This document shows positions 1 through 5,399 of a DNA stretch of 5,399 bases, piece after piece. This DNA is from JAEZRQ01 sp049294415 (GTDB taxonomy: Bacteria > Patescibacteriota > Patescibacteriia > Patescibacteriales > UBA12465). Location of the stretch: NCBI GenBank assembly GCA_049294415.1, contig JBAQCS010000013.1, forward strand, positions 1 through 5,399. Direction: 5' to 3'. The notes beneath the pieces are model-generated. The model was given only the letters and a program-made list of their open reading frames with translations. It was not told where the DNA came from and did no database searches. The stretch's first letter is position 1. Every line of letters begins with the position of its first letter. The position numbers and the translations under genes are program-made.

Positions 1-114
1 AAGCAGGGCGGCGGTATTGCTGGCGATGCTAGAAAAAATATAGAGAAAGTAATTAAACTCCCAGTTATATCTAAGGATAGTTTTTTATCAGAGGAAAAGA
101 AGAAGCTAAAGTAA
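1..114 (+). CDS. C-terminal tail of a DinD/BRO-like protein (5' partial)
   Basis: An open frame runs from the first base through 37 codons to a TAA stop; the start lies outside the window. The visible peptide begins KQGGGIAGDARKNIEK, continues with KLPVISKDSFL and ends in a Lys-rich tail. A GG-x-IAG-x-AR-x-x-IE block followed by a PVIS/PVVT-type strand resembles, from memory, the C-terminal end of DNA-damage-inducible protein D and related BRO-N phage-antirepressor-like proteins, which are common in Patescibacteria. Only 37 residues are visible and none of the BRO-N domain, so the family call is tentative. The reading frame itself is secure because the composition matches the neighbours and a hairpin follows the stop closely. 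It is separated from the next gene by the only real spacer in the window, so it is probably a separate transcription unit. Confidence 0.5.
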   Translation, partial: KQGGGIAGDARKNIEKVIKLPVISKDSFLSEEKKKLK

Positions 115-116
115 AG

Positions 117-135
117 TGTCCGAAAAAATCGGACA
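117..135 (+). terminator. Perfect 7-bp hairpin just after a stop, possible terminator
   Basis: TGTCCGA and TCGGACA form a perfect 7-bp stem, four of the pairs G-C, around an AAAAA loop. It starts two bases after the TAA at 112-114 and stands out in otherwise A/T-rich sequence. The position fits a transcript end or mRNA stabiliser for the upstream gene. The + strand downstream (GTTGAAATATTAAT) has no clean U-run, so a classical intrinsic terminator is not fully supported. The inverted repeat is seen directly; its function is inferred. Confidence 0.4.
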
Positions 136-155
136 GTTGAAATATTAATATAAAT

Positions 156-170
156 AATATGAGTTTTGAA
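156..170 (+). repeat. 15-bp gene-start repeat, copy 1
   Basis: AATATGAGTTTTGAA spans the start codon at 159-161 of the HEFLH-motif gene and recurs exactly at 1276-1290 across the start of the next gene. Both proteins therefore begin Met-Ser-Phe-Glu and then diverge. The identity is exact. It may mark a common translation-initiation context, a shared origin of the 5' ends, or coincidence. Confidence 0.7.
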
Positions 171-1265
171 TGGAATTATAAACCAGAAAGTCAGGAAAAA
201 TATCAACCTCAAATTGAGATTGGAAAATTTTCTGATATTAATGGAACTATTAATTATCACGCTTTAAATAAGGCGATAAAAAATAATTGGGGGGATGAAC
301 AAAATTCAGAGGTTAGTGAATTAATTAAAAATAAAATAGATATTAATATTCATAATCTTCACCAAATTTTTAATAAAGTCGAAGAGCACTCTTATTATAA
401 TGATGAAACTTTAAATTGGTTAGCCTCTGCTTATGATAAAGATCAAAATATCCAAAATCAGATAATTCAGGAGATTGTTAAAAATAAAGGTTTAGAATAT
501 GGTGACGCTGAAAACTTAATGAGAGAGTTTTCTGAAATGATGAAATCTTTTAATGAGAAAAATGATTTTTCATCAGAATTAGAAGGTTTTATTAGTAACG
601 ATATTATAAACAGACAACAACGGTTAGATAATTTAAAAAATAGAATAAGCGAATCCATTAAGTTTTTTAACCCTAAAGATGGTGGTATTCAGAAAGTCGT
701 ATATTTACCTACTAACCCACTAGAAAAAAAGGAGTCTGGCAGTGGAATTATTGTTGGTGATACTTGTTATATTCAGTCAGAATTAGATAATAAAATAAAT
801 GAAGTTCACGAATTCTTACACAGTATAATCAATCCTGTAACTGAAAAGATTAATCTTTCTGAAAGCGACCAGCAGGCTATTTTAAAGTTAGCTCCTGATA
901 GATTAAAGGATTATGAAGATGCTCGTAGCATTTTGACAGAAGAAATAATTAGAACCTACAAGATTGGGTTTAATGAAAATGATAATCCTAGTTTTGTTAA
1001 TTTTAAAAAACAGTTACTAGCTGCTAATAAAAAAGACTTAGATAATTTGTTGGCTAAAGAAAAAAAAGAGAAAGGTTCCAGTTCGGCTGGTGATGCCGAA
1101 GAACTTTTAAATAGTGAAGAATTGATGATTAAATATTATAATAATCAAGCTAGAGATATTTTTTCCGAGAGGATTTGGAATTTTTTTGATGATTATAAAA
1201 AATCAGGTTCAGTTAATTTTGAAGATTATTTATTAGAAAATTATCAGCAGATTTTAAAAGATTAA
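159..1265 (+). CDS. Putative HExxH zinc metalloprotease, function unknown
   Basis: This is a 368-residue protein that I cannot assign to a named gene. Its clearest signal is H-E-F-L-H at residues 217-221, within EVHEFLHSIINP. It matches the zincin HExxH motif, in which the two His bind zinc and the Glu activates water. N225-P226 follows, and about 40 residues later comes TEEIIRTYKIGF (260-271), where E261 or E262 could be the third zinc ligand. The HEF-x-H...NP...E arrangement recalls DUF4932-type putative metalloproteases; that link is from memory. Residues 1-170 are polar and mostly helical-looking, and a Lys/Glu-rich segment at about 290-318 looks flexible or coiled. No signal peptide or membrane helix is visible, so it is probably cytoplasmic. 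The start follows a stop-free A/T-rich leader without a Shine-Dalgarno. The next gene follows after 13 nt, suggesting co-transcription. The gene is certain; protease activity is inferred. Confidence 0.6.
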   Translation: MSFEWNYKPESQEKYQPQIEIGKFSDINGTINYHALNKAIKNNWGDEQNSEVSELIKNKIDINIHNLHQIFNKVEEHSYYNDETLNWLASAYDKDQNIQNQIIQEIVKNKGLEYGDAENLMREFSEMMKSFNEKNDFSSELEGFISNDIINRQQRLDNLKNRISESIKFFNPKDGGIQKVVYLPTNPLEKKESGSGIIVGDTCYIQSELDNKINEVHEFLHSIINPVTEKINLSESDQQAILKLAPDRLKDYEDARSILTEEIIRTYKIGFNENDNPSFVNFKKQLLAANKKDLDNLLAKEKKEKGSSSAGDAEELLNSEELMIKYYNNQARDIFSERIWNFFDDYKKSGSVNFEDYLLENYQQILKD

Positions 1266-1275
1266 GAAAATAAAA

Positions 1276-1290
1276 AATATGAGTTTTGAA
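1276..1290 (+). repeat. 15-bp gene-start repeat, copy 2
   Basis: This is the second exact copy of AATATGAGTTTTGAA, spanning the ATG at 1279-1281. It lies 1120 bases downstream of copy 1. The sequences on either side differ: Trp-Asn-Tyr codons follow copy 1 and Asn-Phe-Thr codons follow this one. The repeat is therefore confined to the initiation region. Confidence 0.7.
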
Positions 1291-2001
1291 AATTTTACAC
1301 CAGAGCCAGTTAAAAAGAAAATAGAAAATCCAACTATGAAAGAAAAATTAGTATCTTTTGTAGACAGCGTGTTTGACAGTAATATTGACGCCGCGGATAG
1401 ATTGGGTGCTTTACGTAATCGCTTGGGTTATTTTTTAACGCCATCTGAGGATAATAAATTTAATGAACAAGAAATCGAAGTTTGGGAAGAAAAATTAGAA
1501 GCCTGTTCCTCTATAGACAATAAAGAACAGTTTGCTAGCGAATGTTTTAAGGCACTTGAGCCGCTGCTTGATTGGTATTCTCAAAATCCCAGAGAATTTG
1601 AAGCAGTTTTAAGAAAGAATGCCTTAATGGTTAATAATTTCATGCCTTTAAATGAAATGATGACTTATCATCGCAGCTCCGACTCAATTTTTATACATGT
1701 TGCTACTAGTGAAACGTTAAGCATTAAAGAAAAATTGGCTATGATGAAGGACGGTTTTGCAAAATTAGCAGACATGATTAGAAGTGATGAAACAATTCAG
1801 GCGGTGTCCGCTATTTCTTGGATTGTAGCTGCTAAACCAGGCATTCTGGAAAAATGGGGCTTTAAAATAAAAGGCGAAATTTCGCCTGAAGATAAAGAAA
1901 GAGATTTTAAATCAGAATCAAGACCAGTATCTTGGGCGGTTGCTAATCGTGATAATTTCCTAGATGCAGTAGACGATAATTTAAACAGAAATAAAAAATA
2001 A
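1279..2001 (+). CDS. Hypothetical protein with a conserved-looking C-terminal block
   Basis: This 240-residue protein has no recognised function. The first 20 residues are Pro/Lys-rich (FTPEPVKKK) and look disordered. Residues 20-120 appear helical and include many acidic residues. The part most likely to be a real domain is about 129-228: YHRSSDSIFIHVA (130-142), a helix at 148-168, then AISWIVAAKPGILEKWGF (178-195), and ending SWAVANRDNFLDA (218-230). The strand-helix pattern with a buried SWIVA strand and a KWGF turn recalls, from memory, hypothetical proteins of Patescibacteria. A distant acetyltransferase-like fold is possible but no acetyl-CoA loop is evident. No signal peptide or membrane segment is seen, so it is probably cytoplasmic. 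It sits 13 nt after the HEFLH-motif gene, starts with the same 15 bases, and its TAA overlaps the next ATG by one base (TAATG), so it links the upstream pair to the NUDIX run. Confidence 0.75.
   Translation: MSFENFTPEPVKKKIENPTMKEKLVSFVDSVFDSNIDAADRLGALRNRLGYFLTPSEDNKFNEQEIEVWEEKLEACSSIDNKEQFASECFKALEPLLDWYSQNPREFEAVLRKNALMVNNFMPLNEMMTYHRSSDSIFIHVATSETLSIKEKLAMMKDGFAKLADMIRSDETIQAVSAISWIVAAKPGILEKWGFKIKGEISPEDKERDFKSESRPVSWAVANRDNFLDAVDDNLNRNKK
1872..1887. repeat. 16-bp perfect palindrome inside a coding region
   Basis: AGGCGAAATTTCGCCT equals its own reverse complement over all 16 bases. It lies inside the 240-aa hypothetical gene and encodes Lys-Gly-Glu-Ile-Ser-Pro, near the 3' end of that gene and about 110 bases upstream of the NUDIX start. 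It has unusually high G+C at its ends for this sequence. It could be a protein-binding or methylation site, or chance under codon constraint. Only the symmetry is directly supported. Confidence 0.6.
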
Positions 2002-2489
2002 TGTCATACATCGAACCTAAAATTTATTACCAAAACCTACCCCAAAAAAGAATGGCGGTAGCTGCTTTGATTTTTAATGAGCAGGGTCAGATTTTAATTT
2101 TAAAAACTAGTTATAAAAAATATTGGTTATTACCTGGCGGGGTGGTGGAAAAAGACGAATCTTTATCAGCCGCTTTAACTAGAGAAATAAAAGAAGAAAT
2201 TGATTTAGATATTACTGATTTTAAATTAGCTGCCTTAGATTATTGCGCGCCTAATATCAGAAATGGTATTCAAAACACTGAATCACTACAGATTTTGTTT
2301 AATTGCGGCCAGATAGATTCTGTAACCGAAGCTTTAATAATAGTAGATGGTGATGAAATTATAGAATATAAATTTTGTGATGCCGAAGAGGCTTTAAAAT
2401 TATTAAGTAAACCACTACGAAAAAGAGTTGGTTCTTATTTAGAAAATCAAACCTCACTTTATCTAGAAAATGGCTTAAAGATATGTTAA
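2001..2489 (+). CDS. NUDIX hydrolase
   Basis: This 162-residue protein belongs to the NUDIX superfamily, whose members hydrolyse a nucleoside diphosphate linked to another group, usually with Mg2+. The Nudix box is clear: G47, five residues, E53, seven residues, then R61-E62-I63-K64-E65-E66 and L69. It departs from the GX5EX7REUXEEXGU consensus only by D68 in place of the usual Gly. The metal-binding Glu residues E62, E65 and E66 are all present. The fold starts with the strand MAVAALIFNEQGQILIL (18-34) and the WLLPGG turn (42-47). The substrate cannot be told from the sequence: ADP-ribose, a dNTP, a nucleotide sugar or a CoA compound are all possible. The ATG at 2001 overlaps the previous stop (TAATG), suggesting coupling by reinitiation. 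The 3' end overlaps the next gene by 7 nt. It precedes a hydrolase and two cell-wall genes, so housekeeping of nucleotide-linked precursors is an attractive but untested role. Confidence 0.93.
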   Translation: MSYIEPKIYYQNLPQKRMAVAALIFNEQGQILILKTSYKKYWLLPGGVVEKDESLSAALTREIKEEIDLDITDFKLAALDYCAPNIRNGIQNTESLQILFNCGQIDSVTEALIIVDGDEIIEYKFCDAEEALKLLSKPLRKRVGSYLENQTSLYLENGLKIC

Positions 2490-3223
2490 AAAAAGAAATA
2501 ATAATTAATGGCTTAAAGGTTAGTTACTTAATAAGTGATAATTTTCAAGTTGATCAAGCTATTATTTTCTTACCAGGTTGGAACTCACCAGCTGACATTT
2601 TTAGCAACTCTGTTAAAATTAATAATTTGCTAGCCATTAATTTACCAGGTTTTTTTGGCAGTGAAAAACCGCAAACTGTTTGGGGCACATCTGATTACGC
2701 AGATTTTTTATCAGAGTTTTTAAATAAGTTAAATATTAAAAATTCTATTGTGGTTGGTCATAGTTTTGGTGGGGCAGTGGCCTTGCGTTATGCCAGTCAG
2801 AATTCTGTTAAAAAACTCATTTTAATTGGGGCTGCTATTGTTCGTACTAAAACCTCTAAAACTAGAATCTATTATTTAGGAGCTAAGATATTAAAAACAC
2901 TGCTTCCTTGGCTAGCTAAAAAATTAAGACAATCTTTTTATAATAGAATAGGATCCCTGGATTATTTAGAAAGTGGGCAGATGTCTGATATTTATCAAAA
3001 AATTATTAGAGAAGATTCCCAAGTTTACTTAAAAGAAATAAAAAATACTCCAGTAACTTTAATTTGGGGCGAAAAAGATTTAGCTACACCTTTAACCCAG
3101 GCTTATTTAATTAAAAATCAATTACCAAATAGTCAGCTTTACGTTTTGTCTGGTGCTGGCCATTATTGTTTTTTGGATAATAAACCAGAATTTGATAAGA
3201 TATTCTTTAAAGAAATCCTATGA
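2483..3223 (+). CDS. Alpha/beta hydrolase
   Basis: This 246-residue protein has the serine-hydrolase alpha/beta fold. The nucleophile elbow is VVGHSFGGAVAL (90-101), with Ser94 in G-H-S-F-G. The acid is probably Asp199 in IWGEKDLATPL (194-204), and the base is His227 in GAGHYCF (224-230). PGW at 31-33 is positioned to form the oxyanion hole. Residues about 119-185 (RIYYLGAKILKTLLPWLAKKL and on) form a basic, helical cap that would determine the substrate. Length is normal for the family and the triad is complete, so an active esterase, lipase or amidase-like enzyme is expected; the substrate is unknown. No signal peptide is seen, and the basic hydrophobic cap could touch membrane. The start overlaps the NUDIX gene by 7 nt and the TGA stop overlaps the MurF-like start (ATGA), so translation is probably coupled to the cell-wall genes. 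A weak AAAG lies just upstream of the start. Confidence 0.92.
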   Translation: MLKKEIIINGLKVSYLISDNFQVDQAIIFLPGWNSPADIFSNSVKINNLLAINLPGFFGSEKPQTVWGTSDYADFLSEFLNKLNIKNSIVVGHSFGGAVALRYASQNSVKKLILIGAAIVRTKTSKTRIYYLGAKILKTLLPWLAKKLRQSFYNRIGSLDYLESGQMSDIYQKIIREDSQVYLKEIKNTPVTLIWGEKDLATPLTQAYLIKNQLPNSQLYVLSGAGHYCFLDNKPEFDKIFFKEIL

Positions 3224-4590
3224 TTATTAGAAATTTAATTTATATTCTGCAAAGTGAGTCTTATAATCTAAGACGTTTTTTGTCTTTTGTTTATAGTAAT
3301 TATAAGTGGTGGAAACTAGAGCAAAGACAGGCAATTGATTGGACTGCCAAAGCTAAACTTATTTATGTTGTAAGTTTAGTCTTTTTATTATTGTTTATTA
3401 TTATATTATTTTTGGTTTGGAGCTTCTGGTCACTACTCTTATGGCCGATAATTTATATTTTATTGCCAATTATAATTTCTATATTATTTTTAATTGTTTG
3501 GCCACTGGATTATTTGGTTAAGTTTTTATTGATCAGTAGAGCTAAAAAGATTCTTAAAAATTATCAAGGCTTAGAAGTTATTGGTATTACTGGTAGTTAT
3601 GGCAAAACTAGCATGAAAGAAATTTTATTTGCCATTCTATCTTCTAAATTTAAAGTCATTGAAACTCCAGATAATGTTAACACCGACTTAGGAGTTGCTA
3701 GATTTATTATAAATAATAGAACTGAGTTGGCTGAAGTTAATTTTTTTATTGTCGAAATGGGTGCCTACCAAAGAGGTGATATTGCTAAAATTTGTGATTT
3801 AGTAAATCCTGATTATTCAATATTAACTGGCATCAATGAATCGCATCTAGAGAGATTTGGTAGTTTAGATAACACCATCTTGGCAAAATTTGAATTAGCT
3901 GAGTACACCAAAAAACTATCAGTTCTTAATTTTAATGACGAAAATGTTCTAAATAATCATAATCGTTTTAAAATTAATGAAATGGTTGGCTTAGATAATT
4001 CGGTTGTTTCTGATACAAGAGAGTTGCCTAATTTTGCTGGCTTATCTTTTGTATTTAATAATCAAACTTTCACTACTAAGTTACTTGCCAAACATAATAT
4101 CGATTTAATTATTATGGCTTTAACTTTAACTAAAAGATTAGGCGTTAGTGACAGCGAGGCTGTTAGTGCGTTAGTTAAGTTAGATTATATTCAGCATCGT
4201 TTGCAGCCAATCTTTAATAATTTAAGTCAGGTTCTAGTAATTGATGATAGCTATAATGGTAATTTTCAGGGTTTTGTAAGTGGTTTGGAGGTTTTAAGTC
4301 GGGCCACAGGACGCAAATTAGTTATCACTCCAGGATTAGTTGAGCTAGGAATAAGCACTGAAAAACGCCATAGACAAATAGCTAACTTGTATATTGAATA
4401 TAAAATAGAGTTAGTATTACTTATTAAAAATAGTTCTACTAAATTTATTATTGATGAATTTCAGAAAAAAGGTTTTACCAATTATCAGGTTTACATGAGC
4501 ACGCAAGAAGCGCATAATAGTCTTAAGGATGTTTTAAAAGCGGGCGATACAATTATCTTTCAAAATGACTGGCCCGATAATTATAAATAA
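3220..4590 (+). CDS. Membrane-anchored MurF-like Mur ligase
   Basis: This 456-residue ATP-dependent amide ligase of the Mur family would, if it acts as MurF, add D-Ala-D-Ala to a UDP-MurNAc peptide. Residues 1-45 are amphipathic and basic/aromatic. Residues 47-106 form a strongly hydrophobic stretch, probably two membrane helices (about 47-68 and 71-94). The ligase core follows: P-loop GITGSYGKTSM (122-132) with K129-T130; TPDNVNTDLGVA (149-160); VEMGAYQRGDI (178-188); GINESHLERFG (204-214) with H209; probable carbamylated Lys223 in LAKFELAE; NFND (237-240); HNIDLIIMAL (292-301); HRLQP (326-330). The C-terminal domain has IDDSYNGN (341-348) and TPGLVELG (370-377). Total length equals that of typical MurF, but the normal soluble N-terminal substrate domain is replaced by the membrane hairpin. 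It overlaps the hydrolase stop (ATGA) and lies 1 nt before ddl, which supports a D-Ala-D-Ala role. Another Mur-type ligase acting on a different substrate is possible, so no symbol is given. Confidence 0.88.
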   Translation: MIIRNLIYILQSESYNLRRFLSFVYSNYKWWKLEQRQAIDWTAKAKLIYVVSLVFLLLFIIILFLVWSFWSLLLWPIIYILLPIIISILFLIVWPLDYLVKFLLISRAKKILKNYQGLEVIGITGSYGKTSMKEILFAILSSKFKVIETPDNVNTDLGVARFIINNRTELAEVNFFIVEMGAYQRGDIAKICDLVNPDYSILTGINESHLERFGSLDNTILAKFELAEYTKKLSVLNFNDENVLNNHNRFKINEMVGLDNSVVSDTRELPNFAGLSFVFNNQTFTTKLLAKHNIDLIIMALTLTKRLGVSDSEAVSALVKLDYIQHRLQPIFNNLSQVLVIDDSYNGNFQGFVSGLEVLSRATGRKLVITPGLVELGISTEKRHRQIANLYIEYKIELVLLIKNSSTKFIIDEFQKKGFTNYQVYMSTQEAHNSLKDVLKAGDTIIFQNDWPDNYK

Positions 4591-4591
4591 T

Positions 4592-5399
4592 ATGTCTAAT
4601 ATAAAAAACATTGGAGTTTTCTTTGGTGGTAAAAGCCCAGAACACGAAATTTCTATCATCACTGGTCAACTTATTATCTCGGAATTAAAAAAGAATTTAG
4701 ACTATCAGGTCGTTCCTGTTTATATTGATAAACAAGAACGTTTTTTTATTGATGAATCTCTGGGTAAACTATCTTTTTTTAGTGAAGATGGCTACGAAAA
4801 AAAACTTAGTAGTTTAACCAACTATGATTTGTCTTTAAAAGATTCAGTTAATAAATTAGTTTTTAAGAGTGGTAAATTATTTTCTAAAAAAATAGAAATA
4901 GATTTAGCTTTTCCAGCTTTTCATGGCAATCTTGGAGAAGATGGTTCTATGCAGGGTTTATTTAATGTTTTTAACATTCCTTACGTTGGTTGCGATGTAC
5001 CAGCTTCAGCTATAGCCATGGATAAAGTGCTAACTAAAATTTTCTATCAAGGTCTAGGCATTAAAACTACTAAGTTTTTAAGCTATAATATAAGTGATTG
5101 GACCAGTAAACAATCTTCTATTCTAGAAGAAATAAAAAATACTTTGCAGTGGCCAGTTTTTGTTAAGCCACCACATCTAGGATCATCTATTGGTATTACT
5201 AAGGTTAAAAAGTTTGAAGATTTAAGTAATGCTATAGAAGTTGCTCTTCATTATGACAATAAAGTTATTATTGAAGAGTCGGTAGAAAATTTAATGGATA
5301 TTACTTGCGCTGTTATAGGACACCAAACACCAGTAGCTTCTTTGATTCAAGAATCGAGTTGCGATGATATGTTTAGCTATGATGATAAATATTTAGATG
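4592..5399 (+). CDS. ddl: D-alanine--D-alanine ligase (3' partial)
   Basis: This ATP-grasp enzyme joins two D-Ala molecules to make the dipeptide for peptidoglycan stems. It is open at the right edge, with 269 complete codons visible of an expected 300-360. Seen in order: GVFFGGKSPEHEIS (8-21), the N-terminal signature with E19 in the position that binds the first D-Ala; FPAFHGNLGEDGSMQG (107-122); IPYVGCDVPASAIAMDK (129-145); the ATP-grasp strand VFVKPPHLGSSIGITK (189-204) with its Gly/Ser-rich loop; IIEESV (226-231); and an omega-loop FSYDDKYLD (261-269). Lys265-Tyr266 match the Lys-Tyr pair of DdlB-type enzymes and favour D-Ala rather than D-lactate as second substrate. The Mg2+-binding C-terminal part is beyond the window. 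The ATG comes 1 nt after the MurF-like stop, with no Shine-Dalgarno, so expression is probably coupled. The segment at about 47-103 is longer than in short DdlB enzymes, suggesting the larger DdlA-like form. Confidence 0.95.
   Translation, partial: MSNIKNIGVFFGGKSPEHEISIITGQLIISELKKNLDYQVVPVYIDKQERFFIDESLGKLSFFSEDGYEKKLSSLTNYDLSLKDSVNKLVFKSGKLFSKKIEIDLAFPAFHGNLGEDGSMQGLFNVFNIPYVGCDVPASAIAMDKVLTKIFYQGLGIKTTKFLSYNISDWTSKQSSILEEIKNTLQWPVFVKPPHLGSSIGITKVKKFEDLSNAIEVALHYDNKVIIEESVENLMDITCAVIGHQTPVASLIQESSCDDMFSYDDKYLD

Noticed and set aside
137..158. Possible promoter: TTGAAA at 137-142 with TATAAAT/TAATAT-like boxes before 159
   Set aside because: The spacing does not give a proper -35/-10 pair, and such boxes arise easily in this A/T-rich sequence. 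A leaderless transcript is possible but unsupported.
467..658. A 63-codon open frame on the minus strand
   Set aside because: It lies wholly inside the HEFLH-motif gene, has no recognisable motif, and its Phe/Leu/Ser-rich composition is what the antisense of an A-rich gene gives.
159..2001. The two unknown genes as a toxin-antitoxin system
   Set aside because: Both proteins are large for that class, and neither shows a known toxin nuclease motif or an antitoxin DNA-binding domain.
3221..3223. TGA stop of the alpha/beta hydrolase read as Gly, as in Gracilibacteria
   Set aside because: Reading through adds only five residues. No other in-frame TGA occurs in these genes and all Gly codons are GGN, so the standard stop meaning fits better.
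1..5399. CRISPR arrays, insertion sequences, tRNA or rRNA genes
   Set aside because: There are no regularly spaced direct repeats, transposase motifs, terminal inverted repeats or recognisable structural RNA sequence, and nearly all bases are accounted for by coding regions.

Overview
The window is AT-rich and almost entirely coding. All genes are on the + strand, and the only sizeable gap is the 44 bases between the first stop and the second gene. Starts have little or no Shine-Dalgarno sequence and are preceded by A/T-rich runs. Proteins are rich in Lys, Asn and Ile, and genes are very tightly packed. With a membrane-anchored MurF-like ligase next to a D-Ala-D-Ala ligase, this suggests a Candidatus Patescibacteria (CPR) genome, probably Parcubacteria-like. 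This placement is inferred from style and gene content, not from a marker gene. All glycines are encoded by GGN and no TGA occurs inside a reading frame, which argues against the Gracilibacteria/Absconditabacteria code.

Layout: (1) 1-114 is the C-terminal tail of a gene whose body lies to the left, resembling the end of DinD/BRO-type proteins. (2) 115-158 is a short spacer with a perfect 7-bp hairpin. (3) 159-1265 encodes a 368-aa protein of unknown role with an HEFLH motif, followed by N-P and a downstream E-E, which suggests an uncharacterised zinc metalloprotease. (4) 1279-2001 encodes a 240-aa hypothetical protein with a distinctive C-terminal block. These two genes begin with the same 15 bases. 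(5) 2001-5399 is a compact run of NUDIX hydrolase, alpha/beta hydrolase, membrane-anchored MurF-like ligase and D-Ala-D-Ala ligase (cut by the window edge), with junctions of 1-, 7- and 4-nt overlap and a 1-nt gap.

The last two genes form a coherent peptidoglycan-precursor pair: Ddl makes D-Ala-D-Ala and a MurF-like enzyme would add it to a muramyl peptide. The MurF-like protein lacks the usual soluble N-terminal substrate domain and has a membrane hairpin instead. The NUDIX and alpha/beta hydrolase genes are probably co-translated with this pair, but their substrates cannot be read from sequence. The least explained parts are the HEFLH protein and its neighbour. I saw no mobile element, CRISPR array, tRNA or rRNA.
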